64,000 bases of DNA from Thalassovita mediterranea (lineage in GTDB: Bacteria; Pseudomonadota; Alphaproteobacteria; Rhodobacterales; Rhodobacteraceae), in the NCBI RefSeq assembly GCF_001458435.1, contig NZ_CYSF01000001.1, positions 124,001 to 188,000 of the forward strand, written 5' to 3'. Shown in pieces: positions 36,606-47,160 of the stretch. The notes under the pieces are model-generated. The model worked only from the letters and a program-made list of their open reading frames with translations, was not told the DNA's origin and searched no databases. Position 1 is the stretch's first letter. Each line of letters starts with the position of its first letter. Both the position numbers and the translations under genes were made by a program.

Positions 36606-38150
36606 TTAGCCCCCCCGCCGCATTGCACCTTTGAATTCGGCCAATCTGAACGCACCGATCAGCTGGCCGATGGCAAAGTAGCTGATGATCCCCACGCTCA
36701 CCAGAACAGCCAATGCGCCATACCGCACCCCCGCCATGCCAAGGAAGGGCGTCAGCGCAACGTGTGTCCACCACAGGATACCGCCCATCGCCAGCGCCGC
36801 AGCGGTGATGCGCCAGATGCGGGTTTTGAACCGCTGATCAAACCGCGCCATATCGCCAAACGTGCGCGCGCCGCGTGACAGCTGCGCGACCATGGCCCAA
36901 GCGGCCACTGTGGTGGCGATCGCGCTGGCGGTCCAGCCAATCACCGGTGCCAAGCCTACCGCCAGCACCGCATTCACCACCATTGCCCAGATCGCGTAGT
37001 GGAAGGGGGTTTTGGTGTCCTCGCGGGCGAAAAACAGCGGTTGCAGGATTTTTTGCAGCACAAACGCCGGCAGGCCGAGGCCGTAGATCGCCACGGCCAC
37101 CGCGATAGACGCACTGTCATCCGCCGTCATCGCGCCGCGTTCAAACAGCACCGACACCAGCGGCAGCGGGATTACCACCAGCGCCACAGCGGCAGGGATG
37201 GTCAGGGCGAGTGAGATTTCGGCGGCACGGCTGAGCGCGTTACGCGATCCGGCCTCATCCCCAGCCTTCAGCCGACGGGATAGATCGGGCAGCAGCACCA
37301 CACCAATGGCAATACCCACCACACCCAGCGGCAGTTGGTACAGGCGATCTGCGGCATAGAGCCAACCTACCGCGCGGTCAAAGTAGCTGGCGACCTGTTG
37401 GCCGACCAACAGGTTGATCTGCACCACACCACCCGCCAACGCGGCAGGGACGGCGACGATGACCAATTGCTTCATCTCTGGCGTGAAGCGGGGGCGTTGG
37501 ATGCGGATCCGCACGCCCGCACGTTTGGCGGCGATCCATACCAGCACCATTTGCGCCACACCGGCGACAGGGATCATCCAGACCAGCGCAGCTGCCACGT
37601 CCCAGCCCATCACCACGGCCAGAACCATCGCACTGACCAACAGCACGTTCAGCAACACAGGCGCCGCCGCAGCAGCGGCAAAGCGTCCGTTGGCGTTCAG
37701 CACTCCTGACAGCAGCGCGGCGAGAGAGATGAACAGGATATAGGGAAAGGCAATACGGCCAAAGAAAACCGACAGGTCGAACTGATCCTGACCGGCAAAG
37801 CCAGAGGCAAGGCCATAGATCAGCCACGGCATCACCAATTGCGCCAGCAGCGTCAGCAGGATCAGCACCGTGGCTAATCCGCTAAACGCCTGCGACGCAA
37901 AGCCATCTGCATCCTCGTCCCCCTCCAGCCGCTTGGAATATTGCGGGATGAAGGCCATGTTGAACGCCCCTTCGGCAAAGAAGCGGCGGAACATATTGGG
38001 CAGGCGAAAGGCCACGACAAAGGCCTCATAGGCGGGACCCGTGCCAAGGTAGGCCAGGATCATCGCATCGCGCACAAATCCCAGCACACGGCTCATCATG
38101 GTCCAGGCGCCGACCGTCAGGAAGCCGCCCATCAGGCGGATTGGTTTCAT
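36606..38150 (-). CDS. murJ: Lipid II flippase MurJ
   Basis: 514 residues, 13-14 helices of the MOP superfamily. N-terminus LMGGFLTVGAWTMMSRVLGFVRDAMI with conserved Arg18-type residue and PNMFRRFFAEGAFNMAFIP are the MurJ signature. Flips lipid-linked peptidoglycan precursor. Its ATG overlaps the glnD stop by 4 bases (ATGA), so they form one unit. Confidence 0.95.
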   Translation of the reverse strand: MKPIRLMGGFLTVGAWTMMSRVLGFVRDAMILAYLGTGPAYEAFVVAFRLPNMFRRFFAEGAFNMAFIPQYSKRLEGDEDADGFASQAFSGLATVLILLTLLAQLVMPWLIYGLASGFAGQDQFDLSVFFGRIAFPYILFISLAALLSGVLNANGRFAAAAAAPVLLNVLLVSAMVLAVVMGWDVAAALVWMIPVAGVAQMVLVWIAAKRAGVRIRIQRPRFTPEMKQLVIVAVPAALAGGVVQINLLVGQQVASYFDRAVGWLYAADRLYQLPLGVVGIAIGVVLLPDLSRRLKAGDEAGSRNALSRAAEISLALTIPAAVALVVIPLPLVSVLFERGAMTADDSASIAVAVAIYGLGLPAFVLQKILQPLFFAREDTKTPFHYAIWAMVVNAVLAVGLAPVIGWTASAIATTVAAWAMVAQLSRGARTFGDMARFDQRFKTRIWRITAAALAMGGILWWTHVALTPFLGMAGVRYGALAVLVSVGIISYFAIGQLIGAFRLAEFKGAMRRGG

Positions 38151-40912
38151 GAATTGGCCCTTTCCGCGCCTTTGGTGATCGCTTCGCGCAGTTTCGCCTC
38201 AAGCGCCTTTTGGCGCGGGTCGGAGTGGAACTTCAGTCCGAACATGTCTTTGACATAGAAACTATCGACCACCTGCTCGCCATAGGTCGCGATCACCGCA
38301 GAGGCGATATAGACGTTGTTGTTCGCCAATGTGCGGGTCAGGTCAAACAGCAGGCCGGGGCGGTCGCGGGTGTCCACCTCGATGATGGTGTAGATATCTG
38401 ATCCTTCGTTATCGAAGGTGATCGAGGTCGGCACGCGGAAGGCGCGTTCGCGTTTCTTGATCTTGTCGCGCGATTTCATCGCTTCGCTGGCCTTCACCTC
38501 ACCCAGCAGGATTTTGTGGATCATCTGGCGCAGACGCGGCAGGCGTTCTTCTTCATAGGGGTGACCATCAGCGTCCTGCACCCAGAACACGGCGGTGGCA
38601 TAGCCGTCCTTGGAGGTATAGGTGCGCGCGTCCACCACGTTGGCACCAACCAGTGCCAAGGCACCGCTGAGGCGGGAGAAGATGCCGGGGTGATCGACCA
38701 GCGCAAAACAGGCGCGGGTGGCATCGCGGTCCTCATCCGGGTGCAGGTCGATGCGCACCTCATCATCAGGAATGTCGCGCAGCATCTGGGCAAAAACCAC
38801 ATGGGTTTTACTGTCCAGACCCTGCCAATAGGGCGGATAATGACGACCGGTTTCGGTGCGCAGCGCGGTGCTGCCCCAATCCGACAGCTGCGCGCGCAGA
38901 CGCTTGCGCGCCTCAGCGCCACGGTTTTCGCGGTTTACCTCTTCCAGCCCATGTTCCAGTGCAATCGCAGTGTCACGGTGCAGTTGGCGGATTAGCACGG
39001 CCTTCCAGTTGTTCCATGTGTCAGGGCCAACGCCGCGAATGTCACAGACGGTCAGCACCGTCAGCAGATCCAGCCGTTTGCGGTTTTTCACCGCCTTGGC
39101 AAAGGCGCGGATGGTGCGGGGATCGGAAATATCGCGTTTCTGCGCCATGTCCGACATCAGCAGGTGATAACGGACCAGCCATTCCACCGTTTCCACATCC
39201 GATTTCGACAGGCCCAGACGCGGCGCCACCTTGCGGGCGATTTTTGCCCCGAGGACCGAGTGGTCCTCGTCCCGACCCTTGCCGATGTCATGCAGCAATA
39301 GCGCGACATAGATCACTTTGCGGTTGATGCCTTCTTTCAGGATGCCGGACACCAGCGGCAGGTTTTCCACCTGATCGCCATGTTCAATTTCACTGAGGTT
39401 GCGGATGCACTGAATAGTGTGTTCGTCCACGGTGTAGTGGTGATACATGTTGAACTGCATCATCGCGACAATCGGCTCAAACTCAGGAATAAAGGCCGAC
39501 AGAACCCCCAGCTCATTCATCCGCCGTAGGGCGCGTTCGGGGTTGCCGTGTTTCAGCATCAGCCCCAGAAACAGGCGCTGGGCCTCTTTGTCATTGCGCA
39601 TGCCGTCGTCGATGAGGTCCAGATTGGCCACCACCAGACGCATCGCATCGGGGTGGATCAGCATGCCGGTGCGCAGCCCCTCTTCGAACAGGCGCAGGAG
39701 GTTCAGCTTGTCGCTTAGAAACGCCTCTTCGTTGTCTACGGCCAGACGGTTGTGAATGACCTTGTAGCCCTTCTTGACCTTGCGCGAACGGCGGAAGATG
39801 CGCTGCAACAGCGGCTCATTCTTCATGTGCATCGCTTCCAGTTTGGTCAGGAAGATGCGAGTCAGATCGCCGGTGGATGTGGCGTGGCGGAAATAGTCCT
39901 GCATGAAGTGTTCCACCGCGCGCCGCCCGTTTCCGTCGGCGTAGCCCATGCGGTCGGCAACCTCGACCTGCAGGTCAAAGGTTAGCTGATCGGCAGGGCG
40001 CTTGGTGATCAGATGCAGATGGCAGCGCACAGCCCACAGGAAATCTTCGGCCTGTTTAAAGGTCTGGAATTCTTCGTCGGTGAAAACATCCAGCGCCACC
40101 AGTTCTTTCACGTTGCGCACATTGTGGATGTATTTGGCGATCCAGAACAGCGATTGCAGATCGCGTAGGCAGCCTTTGCCTTCTTTCACGTTGGGTTCGA
40201 CCACATAGCGCTGGCCGCCCTGACGTTCATGGCGGCTGTCGCGTTCGGCCAGCTTGGCCTCAATAAACTCAGCTGCCGATCCTTTGAACAACTCGCTTTC
40301 CAGCCGCTGGGCCAGTTCCGCGGCCAAGTCCGCGTCCCCGGTGAGAAAGCGATGTTCCAGCAGGGCGGTGCGGATGGTGTAATCTTCGCGCCCCAGCTTC
40401 AGGCAGTCCCGCACGGTGCGGGAGGCATGGCCAACCTTGAGCCGCAGATCCCACAGGATATACAGCATCGCCTCAATCACCTGTTCAGCCCAGGGGGTGA
40501 TCTGTTTCGGTGTCAGGAACAGCAGATCCACATCTGATTGCGGCGCCATTTCCCCGCGCCCGTAGCCGCCGACGGCCAACAGGCTTAGGCGATCCTCTTC
40601 GGTTGGGTTCGGGTTCGGCACCATATGTTGCGTGGCAACATGTTTGGCTGTCACAACCAAACAGTCCGTCAGATATGTGTATGCTCGGGTGGTTGCACGC
40701 GCCTCAAATGGCGAGGCGGTAAAGGCCTTGGCAATAGCCTCCATTCCTGCTTTGCGGGCGTCGATCAGGACGGGCACAACAGCGCTGCGCAGGGCGTTGG
40801 CATCGGCTGCCTCGGCGGCAGCGGATTTGATTGCGGTGCCGACAGTTGTGCCATCAAAGATCGTGTCAGCCGGGCAGATCAGTTTCTGCGGCGCTTGGGG
40901 CAGGTTCAGCAT
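38147..40912 (-). CDS. glnD: [Protein-PII] uridylyltransferase/uridylyl-removing enzyme
   Basis: 921 residues. Nucleotidyltransferase domain near 100-170 with VGGYGRGEMAPQSDVDLLFL, HD hydrolase domain with LLHDIGKGRDEDH near 540, and two ACT domains at the C-terminus (RLSGALALVGANVVDAR and PGLLFDLTRTLANNNV). Senses glutamine and modifies PII to control nitrogen metabolism. Operon with murJ, an arrangement common in alphaproteobacteria. Confidence 0.96.
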   Translation of the reverse strand: MLNLPQAPQKLICPADTIFDGTTVGTAIKSAAAEAADANALRSAVVPVLIDARKAGMEAIAKAFTASPFEARATTRAYTYLTDCLVVTAKHVATQHMVPNPNPTEEDRLSLLAVGGYGRGEMAPQSDVDLLFLTPKQITPWAEQVIEAMLYILWDLRLKVGHASRTVRDCLKLGREDYTIRTALLEHRFLTGDADLAAELAQRLESELFKGSAAEFIEAKLAERDSRHERQGGQRYVVEPNVKEGKGCLRDLQSLFWIAKYIHNVRNVKELVALDVFTDEEFQTFKQAEDFLWAVRCHLHLITKRPADQLTFDLQVEVADRMGYADGNGRRAVEHFMQDYFRHATSTGDLTRIFLTKLEAMHMKNEPLLQRIFRRSRKVKKGYKVIHNRLAVDNEEAFLSDKLNLLRLFEEGLRTGMLIHPDAMRLVVANLDLIDDGMRNDKEAQRLFLGLMLKHGNPERALRRMNELGVLSAFIPEFEPIVAMMQFNMYHHYTVDEHTIQCIRNLSEIEHGDQVENLPLVSGILKEGINRKVIYVALLLHDIGKGRDEDHSVLGAKIARKVAPRLGLSKSDVETVEWLVRYHLLMSDMAQKRDISDPRTIRAFAKAVKNRKRLDLLTVLTVCDIRGVGPDTWNNWKAVLIRQLHRDTAIALEHGLEEVNRENRGAEARKRLRAQLSDWGSTALRTETGRHYPPYWQGLDSKTHVVFAQMLRDIPDDEVRIDLHPDEDRDATRACFALVDHPGIFSRLSGALALVGANVVDARTYTSKDGYATAVFWVQDADGHPYEEERLPRLRQMIHKILLGEVKASEAMKSRDKIKKRERAFRVPTSITFDNEGSDIYTIIEVDTRDRPGLLFDLTRTLANNNVYIASAVIATYGEQVVDSFYVKDMFGLKFHSDPRQKALEAKLREAITKGAERANS

Positions 40913-40970
40913 GAGGAGGGGGCCTTTGTTTTGGTCTGGCGCTTGGTTTGTTGCGGTCAGGCAAAAGTGA

Positions 40971-40994
40971 AACGGGGGCGCGTTGGCCCCCGTT
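40971..40994 (-). terminator. Terminator of the PBP activator gene
   Basis: AACGGGGGC pairs with GCCCCCGTT, loop 6; followed on the minus strand by TTTCACTTTT. Just past the stop at 41000. Confidence 0.8.
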
Positions 40995-40999
40995 ATGTC

Positions 41000-42181
41000 T
41001 TAAAATCCGTTGCCAGCAAAGCTGCGCGGGGCAGGGTCCACGATGACCACTTGCTTATCCTGGATCTGGGCGACGGCAAGGCCACGTTCGTTGGTGCCAT
41101 CAGCGCGCAGTCGGAAAATTCCGGTGACCCCTTGGAACCCTGCGCCTTGGGTCAGTGCACCTGCGGTCAGTGCGTCAGAATTTCCAGCCTGCACCAAGGC
41201 ACCAATTGCCGCGATACCATCATAGGCCAGCCCGCCAATTGGGTGCGGTGTGGCACCATAGGCGGCGCTGTAACGGCTGCTGAAAGCTTGTGTCAGGGCA
41301 GGATCCGGTTTGGCAAACCATCCACCTTGCACGCTGGGCAGTTCCAGCGTTTGTGGCGGGACGTCCCAACGGGTCAGACCGATGTATTGGGTTTCTGTTG
41401 GCTCAACCCCAGCTTCGTCCAGCAGCTGTGTCAGCAGTGGCAACGCCCCTTCGGTGTTGGCAGTCATAAAGACCGAGGACGCACCGCCAGCGACGGCGGA
41501 ACGTACCTGCGGAATGGCCTGAATGACGCCCTGCTGGGAACGTTCATAAGGAACAGCCGCTGTTAGGTTGGCGCCTGGTGTGCGCAGGATGGCGTTCTGG
41601 ATTGCATCACGCGCCAGATTGCCCGCGACCGAGGTGTCATGAGCAATCACGACGTCGCCTTTGCCCTGCGCAGCGGCGTGACCAATAAGGCGCTCGGCAG
41701 TGTTCTGGAAGGTGGTGCCCAGAATGAACAGGTTGCCGCCAGCGACCTGAGTATTGTTGGAGAAGGACAGGACATTGACCCCACGCGGTGCAACAGCAAC
41801 CGCTGCCGCATTGGCCGAGGCAGAATAGACCGGACCCAGAATGATTTTGGCACCATCGTTCACGGCTTCGACAGCTTGGTTGGCTGCTTGAGTCGCGTCA
41901 CCGGCTGTGTTGTAAACGCGCAGTTCGATGTTCACGCCTTCCAGATCAGCAATGGCCAGTCGTGCAGCATTCTGTAGGCTTTGGGCCAGAATGATGTCGC
42001 CTGCGTTTTCGCCGCCACCGGGCACCAGAAGAGCCACGGGAACCGGACGGCTGGTGTTGATCGATGGGCCGCCGGATGGGCCGGGGACACAAGCGGCAAG
42101 AGCGGACAGCGACAGAGCTGCGAAAAGTGGTGGCAAGGTACGGCGGGCGGTCTTGCGGGCGTTACGGAAAACAGCGAACAT
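41000..42181 (-). CDS. Penicillin-binding protein activator, LpoA-like lipoprotein
   Basis: 393 residues from ATG 42181 (AAGGAG upstream, a little far at 14 bases). Signal with lipobox LAAC (Cys31), then a periplasmic-binding-protein fold of the LppC/LpoA group: PVALLVPGGGENAG, AILGPVYSASANAAA-like KIILGPVYSASANA, YIGLTRW. Type I periplasmic-binding fold without a transport partner nearby. LpoA proteins activate PBP1a glycosyl/transpeptidase; identity as such is family-level. Confidence 0.85.
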   Translation of the reverse strand: MFAVFRNARKTARRTLPPLFAALSLSALAACVPGPSGGPSINTSRPVPVALLVPGGGENAGDIILAQSLQNAARLAIADLEGVNIELRVYNTAGDATQAANQAVEAVNDGAKIILGPVYSASANAAAVAVAPRGVNVLSFSNNTQVAGGNLFILGTTFQNTAERLIGHAAAQGKGDVVIAHDTSVAGNLARDAIQNAILRTPGANLTAAVPYERSQQGVIQAIPQVRSAVAGGASSVFMTANTEGALPLLTQLLDEAGVEPTETQYIGLTRWDVPPQTLELPSVQGGWFAKPDPALTQAFSSRYSAAYGATPHPIGGLAYDGIAAIGALVQAGNSDALTAGALTQGAGFQGVTGIFRLRADGTNERGLAVAQIQDKQVVIVDPAPRSFAGNGF

Positions 42182-42263
42182 TGGGAATACGGCTCCTTCG
42201 GGACCGGCGAAATGCGCAAAAGGTCTTTGCGCGCAATAATAATCACAGGAAAAGGCGGGTCTA

Positions 42264-43127
42264 GTGCTGAATCTGCAAGCCAAGAAACTATCCCCCGGTG
42301 TCTACCTTCTGGCCACACCGATTGGCACGGCACGGGATATCACCTTGCGTGCATTGGACATTCTGGCCAGCGCCGATGTACTCGTGGCTGAGGACACCCG
42401 TAGTCTGCGCAAGTTGATGGACATTCACGGCATCGCGCTCGGCGAACGTCCGCTGCTGTCGTATCATGACCACAACGGCGCGCAGATGCGCCCTCGTTTG
42501 CTTGGGTTCTTGGCAGAGGGAAAGTCGTTGGCCTACGCCTCGGAGGCAGGGACACCGATGGTGGCGGATCCGGGGTTTGATCTGGCCCGCGCCGCGCGTG
42601 ATGCCGGACATGAGGTCGTCTCGGCGCCGGGGCCCTCTGCGGTGGTCACTGCATTGACACTTGCCGGATTGCCGACAGACCGTTTTATGTTTGCGGGTTT
42701 TTTGCCCAATGCCAAAGGTGCACGCCGTAAAATGTTAGAGGAACTGCGCGATGTTCCTGCGACGCTGGCCTTCTACGAAAGCCCGAAGCGGATCGCGGCG
42801 ATGTTGGCTGACGCGGTCGAAGTGATGGGCGCAGACCGCGATGCGGCTGTGTGCCGCGAATTGACCAAGAAGTTCGAAGAGGTGCTGCGGGGGACGTTGG
42901 CGGATCTGGCGACAACCTGCGCGGAACGGACGCTTAAAGGCGAAATTGTTGTGGTGATTGATCGGGCGCGTTCACCCAATATTAACGAAGTTGATTTAGA
43001 AGCAGAGCTGAAAACGCTGTTGGATGATATGTCTGTGCGTGACGCGTCGGACATGCTGGCAGAACGCACCGGCGTCAAACGCCGCAAAATTTATCAGATG
43101 GCCTTGGCGCTGTCGCAGGATTCTTGA
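42264..43127 (+). CDS. rsmI: 16S rRNA 2'-O-methyltransferase RsmI
   Basis: 287 residues, GTG start. Tetrapyrrole-methylase fold, YLLATPIGTARDITLRALD, EDTRSLRKLM, SEAGTPMVADPG and APGPSAVVTALTLAG. Methylates C1402 of 16S rRNA ribose. Followed 21 bases later by yraN, a conserved pairing. Divergent from the PBP activator with 82 bases between. Confidence 0.96.
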   Translation: MLNLQAKKLSPGVYLLATPIGTARDITLRALDILASADVLVAEDTRSLRKLMDIHGIALGERPLLSYHDHNGAQMRPRLLGFLAEGKSLAYASEAGTPMVADPGFDLARAARDAGHEVVSAPGPSAVVTALTLAGLPTDRFMFAGFLPNAKGARRKMLEELRDVPATLAFYESPKRIAAMLADAVEVMGADRDAAVCRELTKKFEEVLRGTLADLATTCAERTLKGEIVVVIDRARSPNINEVDLEAELKTLLDDMSVRDASDMLAERTGVKRRKIYQMALALSQDS

Positions 43128-43148
43128 ACGCAATCAGATAGGTGGATC

Positions 43149-43571
43149 ATGACGCAGTTATGTTTCGATTTTCAGGCAGAAGCTGCGGTCGTGCCCACAC
43201 CGCGTCAGCACCGTGGGCAAATGGCCTATTTGGCGGGCTTGGCGGCAGAGGATCAGGTTGTCACACACTATCGACAGCGTGGTTATGAAACCTGCGAGGC
43301 GCGCTGGCGTGGCAGGGCGGGCGAAATTGACCTGATATTGCGTCATCCTTCACTGTCGGGGTTTGTTTTCGTTGAAGTGAAGCAGTCCAAAACCTTCGAT
43401 CGGGCACTGCAGCATTTAGGGCATCGTCAACAACGCCGTTTGTTGCATGCGGCGCAGGAATATCTGGGCGCCTGCAGTGCGGGGCAGCTGGCCGATATGC
43501 GGTTTGACGTGGCATTGGTCGATGGGATTGGCGACATCTCTATCCTTGAAGGTGTGTTTTTTGACGCCTGA
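43149..43571 (+). CDS. yraN: UPF0102 family protein YraN
   Basis: 140 residues. UPF0102 signature GRAGEIDLILRHP and FVFVEVKQSKTFDRA, a PD-(D/E)xK-type nuclease fold (Glu, Asp, Glu-x-Lys) predicted to act on nucleic acids. Gene order rsmI-yraN supports the family. Exact role unknown. Confidence 0.9.
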   Translation: MTQLCFDFQAEAAVVPTPRQHRGQMAYLAGLAAEDQVVTHYRQRGYETCEARWRGRAGEIDLILRHPSLSGFVFVEVKQSKTFDRALQHLGHRQQRRLLHAAQEYLGACSAGQLADMRFDVALVDGIGDISILEGVFFDA

Positions 43572-43748
43572 ATGTGCTCGTTGGATCGTGTGGGTGCAGA
43601 TCACCTGTGCGTGGGCGATGTGATTTCGGGTTTGCCACTGCGCAACGCTTGGGTCATGTATCGGGGAAGGGCCGATTTTTGACGCGGCTTTTTCGGGTCG
43701 CGGATTTTGTGGCCCTGATCAGATGGTAGACCAGCACAGGTGGCAACG

Positions 43749-44696
43749 ATGAAAATCGCCTTTCAGATGGACCCTATTGGTCCCATTGATATCAACGCAG
43801 ACAGCACCTTTCGCATCGCGCTAGAGGCGCAGGCGCGGGGGCATGAACTGTTCTATTACACGCCTGAGCAGCTCTCTTACCAAGAAGGTCGGGTCATGGC
43901 GCGGGGCTGGCCGCTGATCGTGCAACGGGTTGAGGGCGATCATTACGCGCTGGGCGATGAACAAGAGGTGGACCTGTCCACATTTGACGTGGTTTGGCTG
44001 CGCCAGGATCCGCCGTTTGATATGTTCTACATCACCACCACGCACCTTCTGGATCGCATCCACCCAGACACGCTGGTGGTGAACGATCCGTTCTGGGTGC
44101 GCAACTATCCCGAAAAACTTTTGGTTCTGGACTTCCCTGATCTAACGCCGCCCACCGCGATTGCACGCGATCTGGAAACCATCCGTGCGTTCAAGGAAAA
44201 ACATGGCGATATCATCCTAAAGCCGCTTTATGGCAACGGCGGGGCGGGCGTATTCCGTTTGACCGCAGAGGATCGCAACCTCACCTCGTTGCATGAACTG
44301 TTTACCAGCGTCAGCCGCGAACCGTTGATTGTGCAGAAATTCCTGCCGGATGTGTCTAATGGTGACAAACGTGTCATTCTGGTGAACGGTGAACCCGTGG
44401 GGGCGATCAACCGTGTACCGCTGGCGGGGGAAACCCGGTCCAACATGCACGCTGGTGGCCGCCCCGAAAAGGTGGGCCTGACGGCGCGGGATCGTGAAAT
44501 TTGTGAGCGCATCGGGCCGCTGTTGCGTGAAAAAGGCCAAATCTTTGTCGGGATCGACGTGATTGGTGACTACCTGACGGAAATCAACGTGACCTCCCCC
44601 ACCGGTATTCAGGAGTTGGAGCGTTTTGATGGCACCAACACTGCTGCCAAGATCTGGGACGCAATCGAAGCAAAGCGCGCCGATAAACGCGCCTGA
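43749..44696 (+). CDS. gshB: Glutathione synthetase
   Basis: 315 residues from ATG 43749; the GTG at 43740 is less likely because AGGTGG precedes the ATG at a good distance. [21 protein letters not shown] start, ATP-grasp motifs [14 protein letters not shown] and [21 protein letters not shown]. Joins gamma-glutamylcysteine and glycine. A 177-base gap upstream has no convincing gene. Confidence 0.96.
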   Translation: MKIAFQMDPIGPIDINADSTFRIALEAQARGHELFYYTPEQLSYQEGRVMARGWPLIVQRVEGDHYALGDEQEVDLSTFDVVWLRQDPPFDMFYITTTHLLDRIHPDTLVVNDPFWVRNYPEKLLVLDFPDLTPPTAIARDLETIRAFKEKHGDIILKPLYGNGGAGVFRLTAEDRNLTSLHELFTSVSREPLIVQKFLPDVSNGDKRVILVNGEPVGAINRVPLAGETRSNMHAGGRPEKVGLTARDREICERIGPLLREKGQIFVGIDVIGDYLTEINVTSPTGIQELERFDGTNTAAKIWDAIEAKRADKRA

Positions 44697-44700
44697 TTGC

Positions 44701-45636
44701 ATGGCGGCGGGTTCTGGTTCACGGCCTAGGGTAAGCTGGCAGTTGCGCCTGTTGGGCGCACTGCTGCGTCGCACGGTGCGGGCCCGACTGAAACATGCGA
44801 CAGATCCACGTCCGTTGCGCCGCCATCTGGAGCTGGCGGCGCGATTCAACTTTCGCAGTGTACCCCACATGCACGTCTTGCGCACCAGGTTTGAGAGCTC
44901 GGAGGGAGAACGTCAGGCACTCTGGGTTGGGGCCGGTGCGGTGCATGAAGATCGGGTGATTTTTTACCTGCACGGGGGCGGCTATATCGCTGGTAGCCCA
45001 CAAACTCATATGAAAATGGTGGCGCGACTGGCACGGATGGCAGGCATGCGGGCCTTTGTGCCCAGCTATCGTCTGGCGCCTGAACATCCTGCGCCTGCAG
45101 CATTGCAGGATGCGCGGGCAGCGTTTGAGCACTTGCTCGCCAAGGGGTATCGCGCGGATCAGATTATAATCGGCGGGGACAGCGCGGGGGGGGGATTAGC
45201 GCTGGCTCTGCTGGCGCAGCTATGTCAGGCGGGATTGCGGCCCCAAGCTGCGTTTGCGCTGGCCCCTTTTTGTGATCTGACTTTTAGCGGTGCGTCTGTG
45301 CAGGACAATGCTCAGCGGGACCATTTGTTCCCCGGCGATCGCGGCCCGTTTCTGGCTAAATTGGTGCTAGGGGCGTTGTCACCGTTGGATCCGCGTATCT
45401 CGCCACTGTTTGGTGATTTTCCTCAATGTCCGCCGGTTCTGCTGCAGGTCAGCGAAAGTGAGATATTGCGCGATGATAGCCGCCGTATGGCACAGGCGCT
45501 GCGCGCAGCGGGTGCCGATGTGACCGTGCAGGAATGGCCAGAGGCGCCGCATGTCTGGCAGATTTTTGATGGCTGGCTGCCGGAGGCGCGACAGGCCCTG
45601 CGACACGTGGCAGAGTTCATCGTTAGACAACGCTAG
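44701..45636 (+). CDS. Alpha/beta hydrolase, HSL family
   Basis: 311 residues from ATG 44701, four bases after gshB, so cotranscribed. Hormone-sensitive-lipase group: oxyanion motif FYLHGGGYIAGSP, nucleophile elbow GGDSAGGGLALAL (Ser), Asp near ESEILRDD, His in PEAPHVWQ. Substrate unknown; carboxylesterase activity is likely. Convergent with yifB, overlapping stops by 4 bases. Confidence 0.88.
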   Translation: MAAGSGSRPRVSWQLRLLGALLRRTVRARLKHATDPRPLRRHLELAARFNFRSVPHMHVLRTRFESSEGERQALWVGAGAVHEDRVIFYLHGGGYIAGSPQTHMKMVARLARMAGMRAFVPSYRLAPEHPAPAALQDARAAFEHLLAKGYRADQIIIGGDSAGGGLALALLAQLCQAGLRPQAAFALAPFCDLTFSGASVQDNAQRDHLFPGDRGPFLAKLVLGALSPLDPRISPLFGDFPQCPPVLLQVSESEILRDDSRRMAQALRAAGADVTVQEWPEAPHVWQIFDGWLPEARQALRHVAEFIVRQR

Positions 45637-47156
45637 GCCATGACTGGGGTGATCAGGCGATAGCTTATTGCCTCGGCCACATGGTCGCGCAGCAGGTGAT
45701 CGCTGCCCTCCAGATCGGCAATCGTGCGGGCAACCCGCAACAGGCGATGATAACCGCGCGCGGTCAGGCCGAATTTATCCGCTACCTGAGCCAACAACTG
45801 CCTGCCTGCATCGTCAGGACGGGTGACGTTTTCCAACAGGTCCCCTGACAAATCGGCGTTCTGGCGTGGTGTCTCGATGCCAGTTAGGTTTGAAAAGCGT
45901 TCTGCCTGCCGGGCGCGGGCATCGATGACGCGCCCCCGCACCGCGGCTGAGGGATCGCCGGAGGCGGGCAGATCCAGATCGGTGTAGGCCACAGGCGGCA
46001 CCTCAAGGCGCAGATCGAAACGGTCCAGCAGTGGACCACTGATCCGGCCCATATAGTCGGCGCCACAGGCGGGGGCACGATTGCAGGCACGGGCAGGGTC
46101 GGTCAAATGCCCGCAGCGGCAGGGGTTGGCTGCTGCCACCAGCATGAAACGGCAGGGATAGCTGACATGTGCGTTGGCGCGGCTGATCATCACTTCGCCT
46201 GTTTCAATCGGTTGGCGCAGGGTTTCCAGCACCGAACGGTTGAACTCGGGCAGTTCGTCCAGAAACAACACCCCGTTGTGGGCCAGCGAGATCTCACCGG
46301 GTTTGGCGTTGCGACCGCCGCCGACGATGGCGGCCATTGAAGCGGTGTGATGCGGTTCACGGAACGGGCGTTCACGGGAAATGCCGCCCTCGCTTAGTAG
46401 CCCAGAAAGGGAATGTATCATCGAGGTTTGTAGCGCCTCTGCCGGTTCCAAGGGGGGGAGGATGCCGGGTAGGCGGGCGGCCAACATAGACTTTCCCGAT
46501 CCGGGCGGACCTGTCATCAGCAGATGATGACGGCCCGCTGCGGCGATTTCCAGCGCGCGTTTGGCGCGTTCTTGTCCCTTCACATCGCGTAGACATCGGT
46601 GATGCGCGGGCGCTGTCACCTCCCCCGGTGTGGCAGGCGGCAGCGGCGACTGGCCGGTGAAGTGGCGCACGACATCTGCCAGCGTTGGTGCGGCGATCAC
46701 CTGACAAGCGCCAACCCAAGCGGCCTCCGCCCCTGATGCGGCGGGGCAAAGTAGGGCGCGGTCTTCTTCGGCGGCGCCCATGGCAGCGGGCAGGGCGCCG
46801 ATGACAGGCATCAATTTGCCATCAAGTGACAATTCGCCCAAGGCGGTCACCGCTTCCGCCGCATCAGGTGGAATGATGTCCAGTGCTGCCAGCAAGGCGA
46901 CTGCGATTGGCAGGTCGAAATGACTGCCCTCTTTGGGCAGATCTGCAGGCGATAGGTTGATGGTGATTTTCTTGGACGGCAGCGCGATGGCTAGCGCCGA
47001 AAAGGCGGCCCGCAGGCGATCGCGTGCCTCTGATACAGCCTTGTCTGGCAGACCAACGATGGAAAACCCCGGTAGGCCCGGTGACAGGGCGCATTGCACC
47101 TCGACCTGTCTGGCAGTGACCCCCTCAAAGGCCACAGTATAGGCGCGCGCGACCAT
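45633..47156 (-). CDS. comM: YifB/ComM family magnesium-chelatase-like AAA ATPase
   Basis: 507 residues. N-terminal Lon-like/ChlI domain (VEVQCALSPGLPGFSIVGLPDKAVSEARDR), AAA+ ATPase with Walker A GPPGSGKSMLA near 227, Walker B FLDELPEFN, and the C-terminal Mg_chelatase segment VAAANPCRCGHLTD. ComM helps branch migration in natural transformation. The start is preceded by AAGGGG, which lies in a hairpin (47161-47205). Confidence 0.93.
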   Translation of the reverse strand: MVARAYTVAFEGVTARQVEVQCALSPGLPGFSIVGLPDKAVSEARDRLRAAFSALAIALPSKKITINLSPADLPKEGSHFDLPIAVALLAALDIIPPDAAEAVTALGELSLDGKLMPVIGALPAAMGAAEEDRALLCPAASGAEAAWVGACQVIAAPTLADVVRHFTGQSPLPPATPGEVTAPAHHRCLRDVKGQERAKRALEIAAAGRHHLLMTGPPGSGKSMLAARLPGILPPLEPAEALQTSMIHSLSGLLSEGGISRERPFREPHHTASMAAIVGGGRNAKPGEISLAHNGVLFLDELPEFNRSVLETLRQPIETGEVMISRANAHVSYPCRFMLVAAANPCRCGHLTDPARACNRAPACGADYMGRISGPLLDRFDLRLEVPPVAYTDLDLPASGDPSAAVRGRVIDARARQAERFSNLTGIETPRQNADLSGDLLENVTRPDDAGRQLLAQVADKFGLTARGYHRLLRVARTIADLEGSDHLLRDHVAEAISYRLITPVMA

Positions 47157-47160
47157 GGCG

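Noticed and set aside
40625-41566. Plus-strand ORF spanning the glnD/PBP-activator junction
   Set aside because: It runs antisense through two solid genes and a terminator and lacks coding character.
43572-43748. Possible small gene upstream of gshB
   Set aside because: No frame with both a ribosome site and protein-like composition; probably the gshB control region.
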